The notes under the pieces: generated by a model
The model's database searches: none
The model's input: only the letters and a program-made list of their open reading frames with translations
Told to the model about the DNA's origin: nothing
Translations under genes and position numbers: made by a program
Origin: Owenia fusiformis
Taxonomy: Eukaryota; Annelida; Polychaeta; Sabellida; Oweniidae
Direction of reading: 5' to 3'
Length of the DNA: 64,000 bases
NCBI GenBank assembly: GCA_903813345.2
Contig: CAIIXF020000004.1
Span: 26,287,985 to 26,351,984, forward strand
Shown: positions 39,011 through 49,969 of the stretch, in pieces
Layout of the letters: every line of letters begins with the position of its first letter
How positions within the stretch are numbered: the stretch's first letter is position 1

Positions 39011-41871
39011 TAGGCCATCAGCTTCACCCCAAAATTTAGCTTATCGGTACCAAGTTAGGGGAATAATGCTCATAGTGATTTTTGGCAAGGTAAATACCTC
39101 CAGAGTAAGAAAATATGTGATAGCATTGCAGGAGTGGTAGCTTATGGGTGTTATCGCCCATTTTTCAAAATGGCTGCTATTGCGCTTTTTACCAAATAAA
39201 AGAAATCATATCTTAGTATAATGAGAGGCAAAAACAGTGATTTTGAAGTCTATTTCTGGGTTTTAGGGGTCAAGGATGTCATTTATGTCAAAATCTAAGT
39301 CATCGAAAAATTGCTTTATATGGAAATCCAAGATGGCAACGAAAATGGGTCTCAAAACAAATATGTTACTATTGATATAAGCTAAAAAAGCTCAAAGAAC
39401 GGTTAAAAAGTGATTTTGGATACCATGAATAGGTCTTAGAGGCTGAGGATTTTATCGGTGTCTAAATTTAAGTAATAATAGAAATCCTCTATATGAAATT
39501 CCAAGATGGCCACCAAAATGAGTGCCAAAATGAATATGTAAACTATTTATATAAACTCAAAGAATAGTTAAAAAGTGCTTTTGCAGACCATGATAGGGTT
39601 TTAGAGGTTAATACAGATTCCATCCATGGATAAATCTAGGTGATTAAAGAATACCTTTATATAGAAATTTGAAATGGCTGCCAAAATGGCCAAACATATG
39701 GCTGCTAAAATGAATTTATACACACATAGATAAGTAATGTAATGTAAGTAACAGATATCTGAAACTAGGTTTCAGGGGAAAATGGTTTCAATTTAGCCTT
39801 TACCAAAGTCATCTTAACCTTTCCTCATATTAAAATCCAAATCACCAAAATGGCTGCCAAAATGAATATTTACATGTACATACATGTATATCTATAAGCA
39901 TTAACAGAGGATGTTGGCAAGTGATTGTGGAATCTTTGACTAGTTAACTAGGATCTAGGGATTGAGGATTTCAGTTACTACTGAAATTTTTTCTTTTTAC
40001 TTTAATTGTTAAATTGTTGTCTTGATGAAAATCAAAGATGGGTGCCAAAATCGCTGCCAAATTGGCTGTTGGTTAAGTTTTTTCCTATTTTCTAGCTTAC
40101 TTCTCTCTTTATCTGTTATAACCTCTATATTTTCAGTGTTCTTTGTTGTTTTCATTTTTGTCTTTGTTTTTTGTTTTCTTTCTTCTGTTTTCTTTGCTGC
40201 CTTTCAATTTTCTTGTTTTATTAGTGTTTTCTCATTTGTGTTGTCTTTTTGGATACCCCAAAATTTAACTTGGTCCATTGTCAAGAGCTAAAATACTTAT
40301 TAACCTTTTTTGGGTGTGTGTTTGTTTGAGATTATTAGCTGCCTTTGTATACCACTCAGCTGAAAAGATTCCCTGGACTGCACTAAATACATGCCCAATT
40401 GGCCATCATCTCGAGGCAGCTTAGAATCCGTTGTGCTCCAGGGAATGACTAGGTCATAACAGTGATGATGTCCATAAAGGCTTGGCAAGAAGGATGTTTT
40501 GTGTCATCATTCACTTTGAGACCTCTTTACTTGGACTCTTCTGCTTTCACAATCCAGTTCATTGCTGCGATGAAGAGGGTACATTTGAGATGGTACATCC
40601 CATCTTGGATATTCAAATAAATGTATTCCAAAATTACTTATTCTTTTGGCAGCCATTTTGGTTGCCATCCTGAATATCCAAATAAAACAATTATTTGATG
40701 ACTAAGTTTTCATCCTCTTAAGCAGGTGTCCAGAATTCGTACCCCCTTCTTCCCCCCTGCTATAACCAATTTGGAAGCGCCCGATTTAACTGAACCACGT
40801 AATCTAATTATGTGCAATGACTAATACATGATTTCTGTTGCAGTGTTGCGACAGCCAATCAGACTGCGAGTTCTTAATCGGGGAAATGCCAACTGCTTAT
40901 CGCAGGGGGTAAAAAGAAAGAATATATTCTGGATTTTGAAGCCCTGTGATCGGAGGATGCTAAGTTTTAGACATAATTAAAGTTCTCAACCATTGAAACC
41001 TAGACGTGGTCTCCAAAATCACTTTGAACATATAATAATAGTAACATATTCATTTTGGCAGCCATCTTCGATTTCCACATCAAGTTATTCTTTGATGACT
41101 AAGACAATAAAATCATTGATACCGTAACACTTTCATGGTCCACAAAATTAATTTTTTTTATTTGTTCTTTGAGCTTATATCAATACATGTAGTTGCATTT
41201 TCATTTTGGTGGCCATCTTGGATTTCCATATAAAGCAATTCTTTGCTGACTTTGACTTAAATGAGGCATAAATGAAATCCTTGACCCCTAAACCCTTTCA
41301 TTGTCTACAAAATTGCTTTTTATCCGTTCCTTGAGCTTGCATATATATCAATACCGTAATAACATATTTGTTTTGGCACCTATTTTGCGGCCATCTTGGA
41401 TTTCAATATAAGGTAATCCTTTGATGACATAGCTTTAGACATGAATAAAATCTTCAGACTCTAAAACCTCCTCTAAAACTCTTCAAAATCATGTTGAAAC
41501 GTTTTTGAGCTTGTATCATTAGTACATATTTGTTTTTGAACCAAATTTGGCGGCCATCTTGGATTTTCATATGAATTAATGTTTTGATGACTTGGATTTA
41601 GGCATAACTCAAATCATTGACCCCTAAAGCCCAGAATTAGACCCTAAAATCACTGATTTTGCCTCTCAATATGCTTAGATATAACTTATTTTATTTGGTA
41701 GCAAGCGCACCGGCGGCCATTTTGAAAAATGGGTGATAACACCTATTAAGCTACCACTTCTGCAATGCTATCACATATTTTCTTACTCTAGGGGTCTAGA
41801 CCTTCCAAAAAATCACCATGGCCATTATTCCCCTGATTTGGTACCGACCAACCCCCCAGGCTGATCGCCTA
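39011..41871. mobile_element. Foldback element of about 2.9 kb with arms near 1 kb
   Basis: The outer ends (TAGGCCATCAGC and GCTGATCGCCTA) are inverted copies. The arms stay complementary through AGAGTAAGAAAATATGTGAT, ATAGCATTGCAG and CCATTTTTCAAAATGG. Each arm consists of degenerate repeats of about 130-140 bp that mention AAGATGGC(C/T)GCCAAAATG, GAAATCCAAGATGG and AAAGTGATTTTG. The left arm spans about 39011-40060 and the right arm about 40980-41871. The centre (40061-40980) holds a T-rich frame without similarity and the Mutator-like MITE at 40711. No transposase was seen. Resembles FB/TFB-type foldback elements. Confidence 0.75.
40711..40959. mobile_element. Mutator-like MITE, copy 2, core inverted relative to copy 1
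   Basis: Starts CATCCTCTTAAGC and ends CGGAGGATG. The 9-bp target CTAAGTTTT is exactly duplicated at 40702-40710 and 40960-40968. Left arm (GTGTCCAGAATTCGTACC) and right arm (GATTTTGAAGCCCTGTG) align directly with copy 1 at 1099, but the core between CTGCTATAA and TTATCGCAG aligns only as the reverse complement (for example CCAATTTGGAAGCGCC against GGCGCTTCCAACTTGG). Inserted in the centre of the foldback element. Confidence 0.88.
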
Positions 41872-43072
41872 AATGACATCATTCACTGTTGTGGGCTTGC
41901 TTCACTTCACAAGTTCCCAACTTTGTTAGGTTATATGTTGGTTATACAAAATCTGTTTGTTTGAATATTTATACTTAATGAGTAAATTCATCGGGAAAGA
42001 GCGCATAATCGTAATACAGGGTGGGTCATTACACTAATGTGAAAAGGGTAAAAAAAATTTTGGCCCACCCTGTAATTATGAAATAGACCTTTTCAATATA
42101 TCCTGCCCCCTTTTGGTGAACCAGAGAAACTCTCAAAACTTTATCCATTTCTGCATTGAAACTTTAGAATGACATCTAAACCATAAGGTGGCATGATTTA
42201 CTGAATCGGTTTGTTTCGACTGCTGAATGAATATTTTGAATGTCAGAAACAAAAACATTTATTTTCAGTTATTCAGTGCTTCAAGTAAAATACAGAATAT
42301 ATTATATCCAAGAAAGTCAATTTCACGACGTGCCAATGATATTTGTGATAAATGAAGTTTTGAATGGTTTCTTAGATTTAAATCGTGTTATAAGTTGACA
42401 TCACAATATGACACAGGGTGAAAATACAGTATATATTGACATCAAATGGACCAATCAGATCATTAGGAATTTACAATTCGTTGAATAGATAAAAATATTC
42501 ATGAACTCACTCAAAATTCAATTATCTTTTAATTTTCATGTGATATTATATTGCAAGCATAATATATTTTTGATGTCCCCAGTGAGTCATTCTGACCATT
42601 CTCCAACTGCAATATTTTGTCAACCGCAGAGAAGAATGTAGGGAAGGGGAATGAATGCAATTGGAGAATGTGCATGCTTTGTATTTAATATGAAGATTTG
42701 AGTTGTTAAATCAAGAAAAATATGTACGAGATGACCCTGTTTGAAAAAAGGTTACAGGAACTTGTAAAGATTGTGTATTTTGATGTATGTGTATCCCTGT
42801 GTCCAATCTCCAAATTCATTAATTTGTCAACTGCATAGAGGAAACTAGGACAGGGAGGGACTGAGGGACTCCTGTGGAGGAAACAGTTACTTTTCAAATG
42901 AGATAATTTAGTTATTTATTATTAATGTGTTACAGTAAGTAACCACCCTTGGTTTGCATGTAAATCTAATGATTTAATATATGAATTAAATTATGAAATC
43001 TTATCAGAGTTTTGTTCTTATTAAGTTGGATAAAATAAATAAAATATTTTAAATCCTCTAGTCCACTTAGAG
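41872..43072. other. Intergenic sequence with a minimal TACAGGGTG element
   Basis: No gene seen. At 42015-42074 a 60-bp element runs from TACAGGGTGGGTC to GGCCCACCCTGTA. Confidence 0.5.
42015..42074. mobile_element. TACAGGGTG-end minimal inverted-repeat element C
   Basis: Starts TACAGGGTGGGTCATTAC and ends TTGGCCCACCCTGTA; about 34 bp lie between the 13-bp arms. Confidence 0.6.
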
Positions 43073-43075
43073 TTA

Positions 43076-44730
43076 TGCCTTGGTCACATAGGCTCCGATT
43101 TTCACTACGGCGCCCGGCCGATGAGTATTTTGTTCAAAATCGGCCGGCGAGCCCGGGCATCGTACGGGCGCCGGGCGATGATCGCCACTCATCGGCCGAT
43201 TTTTAGACATCGTACGGGCGCCGGCAGAGTTTTATCGCGGAGATAAAAGTTGCCGATGTCTTGGCGATTTTTTCTCAAGCAAACTCATCGGTACCTACCC
43301 GGCCGTGTCCCGTCCGATCATCGTACGATTATCTTACGGCGCCCGGTGGCATCGCACGGTCATCTTGGGATTTTGCGTGCTGATTTGTTTGATAAATCTT
43401 AATAATGATTACTTATAAAGTAATATAAAGGTTTTAAAAATAATGAGGTAAGGAATTATAATTACTACATATGTACACGGTCAGAGATTTTTTATAAAAC
43501 ATAAATGGAACGGTAGGCTTACTGTAAAACAATGACACACATTTGAATGACTTGGTGGATGGCTTGATCTAGTCTTTCTTATATTGACATTAATCGTGTA
43601 TGTCTGTCATACACAATGAATAGAGTGATACAATTCTATGCGTATATTCACTCATGCATGTACCATTACAAATCATTTATTCTAAAAATCTTCTGAATGT
43701 TTTTGTGAGTACAGTATTTTCAAGGGCCACAATTTTAATACGAAAGTTCACTGTCTCAATTACAGTTAATATGCCAAAGGCTAAGGATAGAGGGGATAAA
43801 GGCCAATGGGCCATATATCAGGAAGGCCTTGGGAAGACATTTGGAAAAAGACAATGACAATGCTAGTGAGCTGGTGGATGATGAAGATTTAGATGTGTCT
43901 AAGGAAGAGGGTACTCCACTTGAAATAGAAGAAAAAATCGCCAATTTCTTTGAAGATAGGCCATATTTTTATGACCAAACAAATTCTCTTTACGGGAACA
44001 GTCAAAAGAAGTTTGCAGAAATATGGAAATTTGCTAATAGCATCGGATGGACAGGTAGACATAGTATTTGTTTATATGAAAGATCTAAAAATGAATTAAG
44101 GTCAGGGTTCACTTCGATGAAAAGACCACGTGCAGTATGGCAAGTGATTTAATTTTAGACGGTCATATCTTTCACCATGAGTACTTTCTGGGCATAAATA
44201 CAGTGTTTTTATTAAAACAATATGTTTTCTTTCAATTGAAGTACCCATGATATTAGTAAAAAATATCAATTAAACAATTTGAAAAATTATGAATAGGGAC
44301 CCCATGTCAGCATTTTTTTCTAAATATTGAACCTATTTACTCAAAAGAGGATCTTTCTGATTTTTTATTGCATGGAAACATTATTATCCTGGAAGTCCTG
44401 TCTATCGAAGTATTTCGTTTTCAAATCTTGCATTCACGCCATGTGGAACAGGCATACCGGGTCATACAAGAATTTTGTATAAATCTAGAGGCCTGTAGAT
44501 CGACCGATGTCCTGGCGGGTGCCGTACGGCCATCGGCAGATAGCCTTGCGATACCCGTGCGATGTCTTTCAGATTCAATTGATTGCGGGCGCCGTACGAT
44601 GCCTGTACTAATGTGACCATAGTCACGATTAGATCAAGACATCGGTGAAAAGTCACCGGCGCCCGGTCGATTTAGAAATCGGCCGATGACTACTCATCGG
44701 CCGGCGCCCGGTGGCTATGTGACCTAGGCA
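43076..44730. mobile_element. PIF/Harbinger-type element, 1655 bp, decayed
   Basis: Ends TGCCTTGGTCACATAGGC and its inverted counterpart GCTATGTGACCTAGGCA, flanked by a TTA duplication at 43073-43075 and 44731-44733, which fits the 3-bp TWA target of PIF/Harbinger. The GC-rich subterminal parts are full of CGGGCGCCGG and ATCGGCCGAT motifs. It encodes a broken MADF-domain protein (43772-44152). No DDE nuclease gene is seen, so it is non-autonomous or internally deleted. Confidence 0.78.
43772..44152 (+). pseudogene. Frameshifted MADF (Myb/SANT-like) protein of the Harbinger element
   Basis: From ATG at 43772 a frame reads MPKAKDRGDKGQWAIYQEG and runs to a stop at 43857. The neighbouring frame (from about 43829) continues with an acidic linker and a MADF-like domain, EEKIANFFEDRPYFYDQTN then QKKFAEIWKFANSIGW, up to 44152. 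The two parts look like one protein separated by a single-base frameshift. Harbinger elements typically carry such a Myb/MADF DNA-binding protein besides the transposase, which matches the element's ends. Confidence 0.6.
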
Positions 44731-44733
44731 TTA

Positions 44734-45284
44734 GAGATAACCCTTTTATTCTTACTCTGAAGTAAAGAGCTGCATTTTCTCAAAAAATCAAATTTTGGGA
44801 ATTTCTGTATCGATCCTTCTTAACAAAATGTGGTCTTTTATTTAATTTCTTGTTAATTTTCTTCCATTTTTTTCCTTTAAAAATCTGACTCCCAGTGAAA
44901 ATTATGAACTCTGCAACATTGAAACCGAAGTGTGCAAAGGGCAACCAGGCTCCAGGTGACCCTGGCTCTTAATGGATACAATTGTTCATAATACTGAGTA
45001 ATTTTCCATTTTCTTGATTGCTGGTCCGGAAAAGTTTAACTCGACAATAGAGTTTTAGGGACCATCTCGCTACAGTTTTGTTTCGCCAAAGTTTCCACTT
45101 CTACAGTATCGCTAATTATTTGTAGCAACAATAGGAGTTGGTTGCATTGACTCAGGAGTCTGGTTGCAGGACCCTTAGCAACAATCACAAATATTTCAAT
45201 TATTTTTCATATCTATTTATTATCACCTCTATCCCTTCATGCTATCACAACATTACAAAATAAAGGATATCATGTGATACAACA
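44734..45284. other. Intergenic sequence, nothing recognised
   Basis: AT-rich sequence without exon, RNA gene or repeat partner. Confidence 0.4.
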
Positions 45285-45425
45285 AAATGAGATGTGACAT
45301 CACAAAAATGTGGAATATGTCACATAACAAAATGAGATGTGACATCACAAAAATGTGGAACATGTCATATAACAAAATGAGATGTGACATCACAAAAATG
45401 TGGAATATGATGTCACATAGCAAAA
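45285..45425. repeat. About 45-bp tandem repeat, 3 copies
   Basis: Units of AACAAAATGAGATGTGACAT, CACAAAAATGTGGAATATG and TCACAT repeated three times. Confidence 0.85.
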
Positions 45426-45729
45426 TATTGAAAATAAGTGACAACAACAAAAACGTAACAAATAATTGATTATTACATGGCATACACACTAAGGAACATC
45501 CTAGTACCTGATTCAAAAACATGCATTTTACAGATTTTAAGGCCAGTTAATCATTGCTAGTAAAATACAACGAATACTATTTCATTGTCTCACCCTGTAG
45601 AATATATATACACAGTATTTGCAGTAAATGTCACCCTGTAGCTAAAGTAAACCACATTCAAGATGAATTACATGTAACTTATTTCTCGTGGCTTTAGTAT
45701 ACACATAGACATAATTAAAACATGTTTTA

Positions 45730-45896
45730 TACAGGGTGTTCCATATGTATGCACCCCCTCTAATCTCATACATGTAGCATTGCCACCCTATTATATTTAT
45801 CATTTTTTCTAGGACACCCCTGGATTTTGAAATTTTGCATGTAACTTTCTTTGAGGAACAAAATGAAGGGGGTATGTACATATGAAACACCTTGTA
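45730..45896. mobile_element. TACAGGGTGT-end inverted-repeat element D (167 bp)
   Basis: Left arm TACAGGGTGTTCCATATGTA plus TGCACCCCCT; right arm AGGGGGTATGTACATATG plus AAACACCTTGTA, so the arms match over about 30 bp. The longest member of this family in the window. Confidence 0.7.
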
Positions 45897-46325
45897 TGTC
45901 TCTGGTATATAGTTTAGACAAGTGACTACTATGCTAAAAATAACAGGAGATTTCTCTGATATTATTTCATTTTATATCATAATATCAAACATGATAATAA
46001 CATTGGAATTCAATAAAAAAAAACACTCAGGTTTTTGCAGGGCGATAACCACACCCCTCTTGTCTTGATCTTTCCAAATGACAGAATGTGGTTTTAGTTA
46101 ATTTTGAAATTTAAATGGTAATAATTTTATCATCCTGGAGACTATACTCGGAGGGAATCATGTTTTGAGAACCAGGATATGTTCTTGGAATGATTATAAA
46201 TTACAAAGACAAGTTGTCATCCAATAATGAGTTTAGCAGCTCTTCATCCCTTGTTATGATTGTTCTAAGAGGAACCACTAGTTTCTTTGGTGTTGGGAGG
46301 GACTAGAAATTATAAAGAAAAGTCA
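45897..46325. other. Intergenic sequence, nothing recognised
   Basis: No gene or repeat partner seen. Confidence 0.4.
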
Positions 46326-47171
46326 GGCCCGTAGCCAGGGAGGTTTGGGGGGAATTCTTTCAAAATCATGAAGTTTTTCACCATTCTGAGCATTCTGGGT
46401 GATTTTGGGCCAAATTAGTTAAAGTGAAAACTGAACCCCCTTGGCAAAAGCTGGCTTAACGGGTTTGGGGGGATTCTTTCAAAATCACCATTCTGAGCAT
46501 TCTGGGTGATTTTGGGCCAAATTAGTTAAAGCGAAAACTGAACCCCTTGGCAAAAGCTGGCTTAACGGGTTTAGGGGATTCTTCCAAAATCACCATTCTG
46601 GGTAATTTTGGGCCAGATTAGTTAAAGTAAAAGCTGTACCCCAAAAGCTGGCTTAACGGGTTTGGGGGGATTCTTTCAAAATCACCATTCTGAGCATTCT
46701 GGGTAATTTTGGGCCGGATTAGTTAAAGTAAAAACTGCACCCCCTTGGCAAAAGCTGGCTTAACGGGTTTGGGGGATTCTTTCAAAATCGCCATTCTGAG
46801 CATTCTGGGTGATTTTGGGCCAAATTAGTTAAAGTGAAAACTGAACCCCTTGGCAAAAGCTGGCTTAACGGGTTTAGGGGATTCTTCCAAAATCACCATT
46901 CTGGGTAATTTTGGGCCAGATTAGTTTAAGTAAAAGCTGTACCCCAAAAGCTGGCTTAACGGGTTTGGGGGGATTCTTTCAAAATCACCATTCTGAGCAT
47001 TCTGGGTAATTTTGGGCCAGATTAGTTAAAGTAAAAACTGCACCCCCTTGGCAAAAGCTGGCTTAACGGGTTTGGGGGATTCTTTCAAAATCACCATTCT
47101 GAGCATTCTGGGTAATTTTGGGCCAAATTAGTTAAAGTGAAAACTGAGCCCCAAAAGCTGGCTTAACGGCC
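46326..47171. repeat. Tandemly amplified GCCCGTAGCCAGG-type MITE, about 8 units
   Basis: Starts with the normal MITE end GCCCGTAGCCAGGG. Units of about 85-110 bp then repeat, with GGGTTTGGGGGGATTC, TTTCAAAATCACCATTCTGA, GAGCATTCTGGGT and GGCAAAAGCTGGCTTAACG, ending at TGGCTTAACGGCCTG. A longer period of two or three units is visible (a short variant with GCTGTACCCC recurs at 46633 and 46938). Confidence 0.85.
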
Positions 47172-48020
47172 TGCAAGTTTCAGAAAGATTGTCACTTTAC
47201 AACATTAATTATGATTTATCATGCCAATTTGTAAACTATATAATGAAATAGTTCTGACTTTATTATCAGATAATCCTTCCATTTTTAATGTCTTAATTTG
47301 GTCAGATGTCTCAATGTCTTTTTCAGAAAACAAAATAATTATTCATTCCCATTATTCCAACATTTAATGGGATTTGGGGTTAATAATACTGTATTTGTCT
47401 TTAATTTGGCGATTTTCTGTTTTTGGGCCTATGGCGTCCATTTAATTCGGCGATTTTTCAATTTGTGCCCCAGACATCCTCCCATCCAACCCAATGCAAG
47501 ATACTCATTGTAAGTGTTATTGATGAAAATTTCTTAAAAATTTTTGTTGTTTCTATAAATCTAAACAGCCCAGCCATCTTTCTTATAAAGTAACCGGAAG
47601 TGCACCGCATAAAAAATATGTCATATTTCCGGGGATTTTGGTGACTATTTAATTCGGCAATTTTTTTAATTTGCCAAAATTCGCCAATTTAAAACACTAG
47701 CCAAATTAAAGGCAAATACAGTATACCATTTCTTCAGATACGCTTCATAATCAATATACATTAAAAATGTCTTAATGACACCTCTCTCTAGCGAACACTT
47801 GCATCTAGTGAATACTTGCATCTAGTGAACACTTGCATCTAGTGAACACCACTTAAAGACACACTCAACATAGACTCCTGTGTAAAATGATCTCTGTAGT
47901 GAACACCTACCTACAGTGAACACTTTTTTGTGGCTCCATTGGTGTTCACTATATACAGGTTTTACTGTATACAAACTCAAATCTCATCACTTCTGGAGTC
48001 TGTTCCTTCCTAATCATAGG
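47172..48020. other. Intergenic sequence with GTGTTCACT-family repeat
   Basis: No host gene. At 47770-47970 AACACTTGCATCTAGTG units and the end TATACAGGTTTTACTGTAT match, reverse-complemented, the family at 5990-6600. Between about 47370 and 47720 there is a pair of inverted parts (AATACTGTATTTGTC and GCAAATACAGTATACC) suggesting another element. Confidence 0.5.
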
Positions 48021-48130
48021 CAGTGATCTCTCTAGCATTAAAGCAAGTGGGCGCAGCACCCGCCTGAGATTTTTAAAATAGACAGAGAACTTTGCACCCA
48101 CCTGAGAAAAAATCCTGGGGAGATCACTGA
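48021..48130. mobile_element. CAGTGATCTC-type MITE, shortened copy 3
   Basis: CAGTGATCTCTCTAGCATTA to CTGGGGAGATCACTG. It retains both ends and AGCACCCGCCTGAG but lacks most of the interior of copies 1 and 2. Confidence 0.75.
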
Positions 48131-48221
48131 TAAGGTATACGCTTATATTTGGAATGTATCAAACAAAATCAACAAAAATAAACAAAATAATGCTGGTTGG
48201 TTCGGCTGATTTTTACACTAC

Positions 48222-48386
48222 AGGCCTGTAGCCAGGGGAGTTCGAGCAGAATTTTTTCAAAATTATGCAATTTTTCACCAATATGAGAAGTTTTCAAGTG
48301 ATTGTGGGTCGAAATTGCCAAATTTGAAACCCCCCTTGAATGTTTTAAAACCTTAACCCCCTTTGGCTAAAGCTGGCTACAGGCCT
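48222..48386. mobile_element. GCCCGTAGCCAGG-type MITE, copy 4
   Basis: Starts AGGCCTGTAGCCAGGGG and ends GCTGGCTACAGGCCTG, so the ends are nearly perfect inverted copies. Confidence 0.75.
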
Positions 48387-48604
48387 GCACTAAGTAAAGG
48401 TTTGTGCTCTATCAAATTAAAATACTGATAAAATAATAAAAATGGCCAATCATACCAATTAAACATACTGGTAGAGGAATACACATACATGTATAAAGTG
48501 GCTATTCCATCAATTAAACATAATGGATGAATATATAGAGGGTAGACTAAAAATGCAACATACATTTTAGAAATAAGGTAACCCTAACCTGAATAAACAA
48601 TTTG

Positions 48605-48872
48605 CAGTAAAGTACTGGTATTATTTTAGTTTACAGTACAAGTACTGGTATTATTTCAGTTTACAGTTTAAGTACTGGTATCATTTCAGTTTACAGTTCA
48701 AGTACTGGTATTATTTCAGTTTACAGTACAAGTACTGGTATTATTTCAGTTTACAGTTCAAGTACTGGTATTATTTTAGTTTACAGTACAAGTACTGGTA
48801 TTATTTCAGTTTACAGTACAAGTACTGGTATTATTTTAGTTTACAGTACAAGTACTGGTACATATTTAAGCA
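48605..48872. repeat. 30-bp minisatellite, about 9 copies
   Basis: Tandem AAGTACTGGTATTATTTCAG plus TTTACAGTAC units with few variants. Confidence 0.9.
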
Positions 48873-49050
48873 CTGTTGGTTAAAGGTACAGCCCTATGAC
48901 AAACTAATCTAATAATTCTATTTTTAGAACATTTAAGTTCTGAAAAGGTCTTTATCTTTAATATGTATTTAACATAAAAAAGTTGCAGAAAAGTTGGAGA
49001 TTTCCAAAGTCAAGTCATTGTTTGATTTTTGGGGAAATTTGCCCGCAATA

Positions 49051-49104
49051 TACAGGGTGTCCAAAAAATCACTTTACAATAACAATACAAAGAGACACCC
49101 TGTA
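49051..49104. mobile_element. TACAGGGTGTCC-end minimal element E (54 bp)
   Basis: TACAGGGTGTCC and GAGACACCCTGTA enclose only about 30 bp, the shortest intact member of the family seen here. Confidence 0.6.
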
Positions 49105-49511
49105 TTTGAGTAAGACCACCTTACTCAAGTTGATAATTCATGCATTTCAACCATTAAAATTAACATCAATATCGCATAATGTTTCTTCATTATTTCACTC
49201 AGAATTCAATCCTACTTTGTCCCATTATTCAATTAGACTCATTCAATTGAAATTTTAAATGTTTTTTCAATATTTCATTTGATATTTAATTAATCTCAAT
49301 ATCATGAATCTCTCTTTTTCATAACTTTATGTATGTAAACATATACATTCTTATATTATGCCAATATAACTTTTGCATATTCCTAAAACCCTGATTAATA
49401 AAAACCTTGGTTTCATATCTTATTACATTATGACATACAAGGAATGATCAAAAAGTTCTTAAAATATCTCTATACAGTAATTGTTTTTTCATTATCTCCA
49501 CTTATTCTATA

Positions 49512-49718
49512 TACTAGTTCGTTCAATAAGTTCACAGAAAAGTGCTTTTATTTTTGATAATTTCCCATGAAATTTTCACATAATGTGTAAAAACATTTTG
49601 TTATTGATTCATTAAATATCAGCATCTGTAATTTGATTGGTCAATAATAATGACTAAATTATGATAACCTGACCTTTGGGTAGAGCATTTTTCCGTGAAC
49701 TTATTGAACGACCTGGTA
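49512..49718. mobile_element. Mariner-like MITE, copy 2
   Basis: TACTAGTTCGTTCAATAAG and CTTATTGAACGACCTGGTA are inverted copies, related to 8502-8716. On the - strand it supplies an AATAAA (49552-49547) downstream of the GRTP1 stop codon, which could act as a poly(A) signal. Confidence 0.65.
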
Positions 49719-49882
49719 CATGGAATTCACTCTGTGAAAGTACCTGAATAAACATGTACGTGTACTAAAACTAGAGCATACAGAGACATAATGAAAACTT
49801 TATAACAACATTTCTGATCGTTTCTGTTCTTCACTGGTATTTAATATCTAAGTTGATGTTTCTTTTCTATTTCTTCTTTCTT

Positions 49883-49969
49883 CTATCCATTTTCTTGTTG
49901 TTTTTTGTACCTCTTACGTAGTGATTTTATCTGTGCTTGGGGAAACGATCCTGGGATTTTAAATATGCT
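49883..49969 (-). CDS. GRTP1: GRTP1 terminal coding exon
   Basis: 28 codons plus TAG, phase 0, acceptor TTATTTCAG. SIFKIPGSF aligns with the family's conserved IFSEPGS stretch. It ends in a basic helix (LRKRYKKQQ), usual for this family. Confidence 0.82.
   Translation of the reverse strand, partial: SIFKIPGSFPQAQIKSLRKRYKKQQENG

Noticed and set aside
40022-40291. 89-codon frame in the foldback centre encoding a Phe/Val/Ser-rich hydrophobic stretch
   Set aside because: T-rich low complexity and no transposase motif; the hydrophobicity follows from base composition.
47298-47513. 71-codon frame in the 47-kb region
   Set aside because: No splice context or family resemblance, and it overlaps a probable inverted-repeat element.
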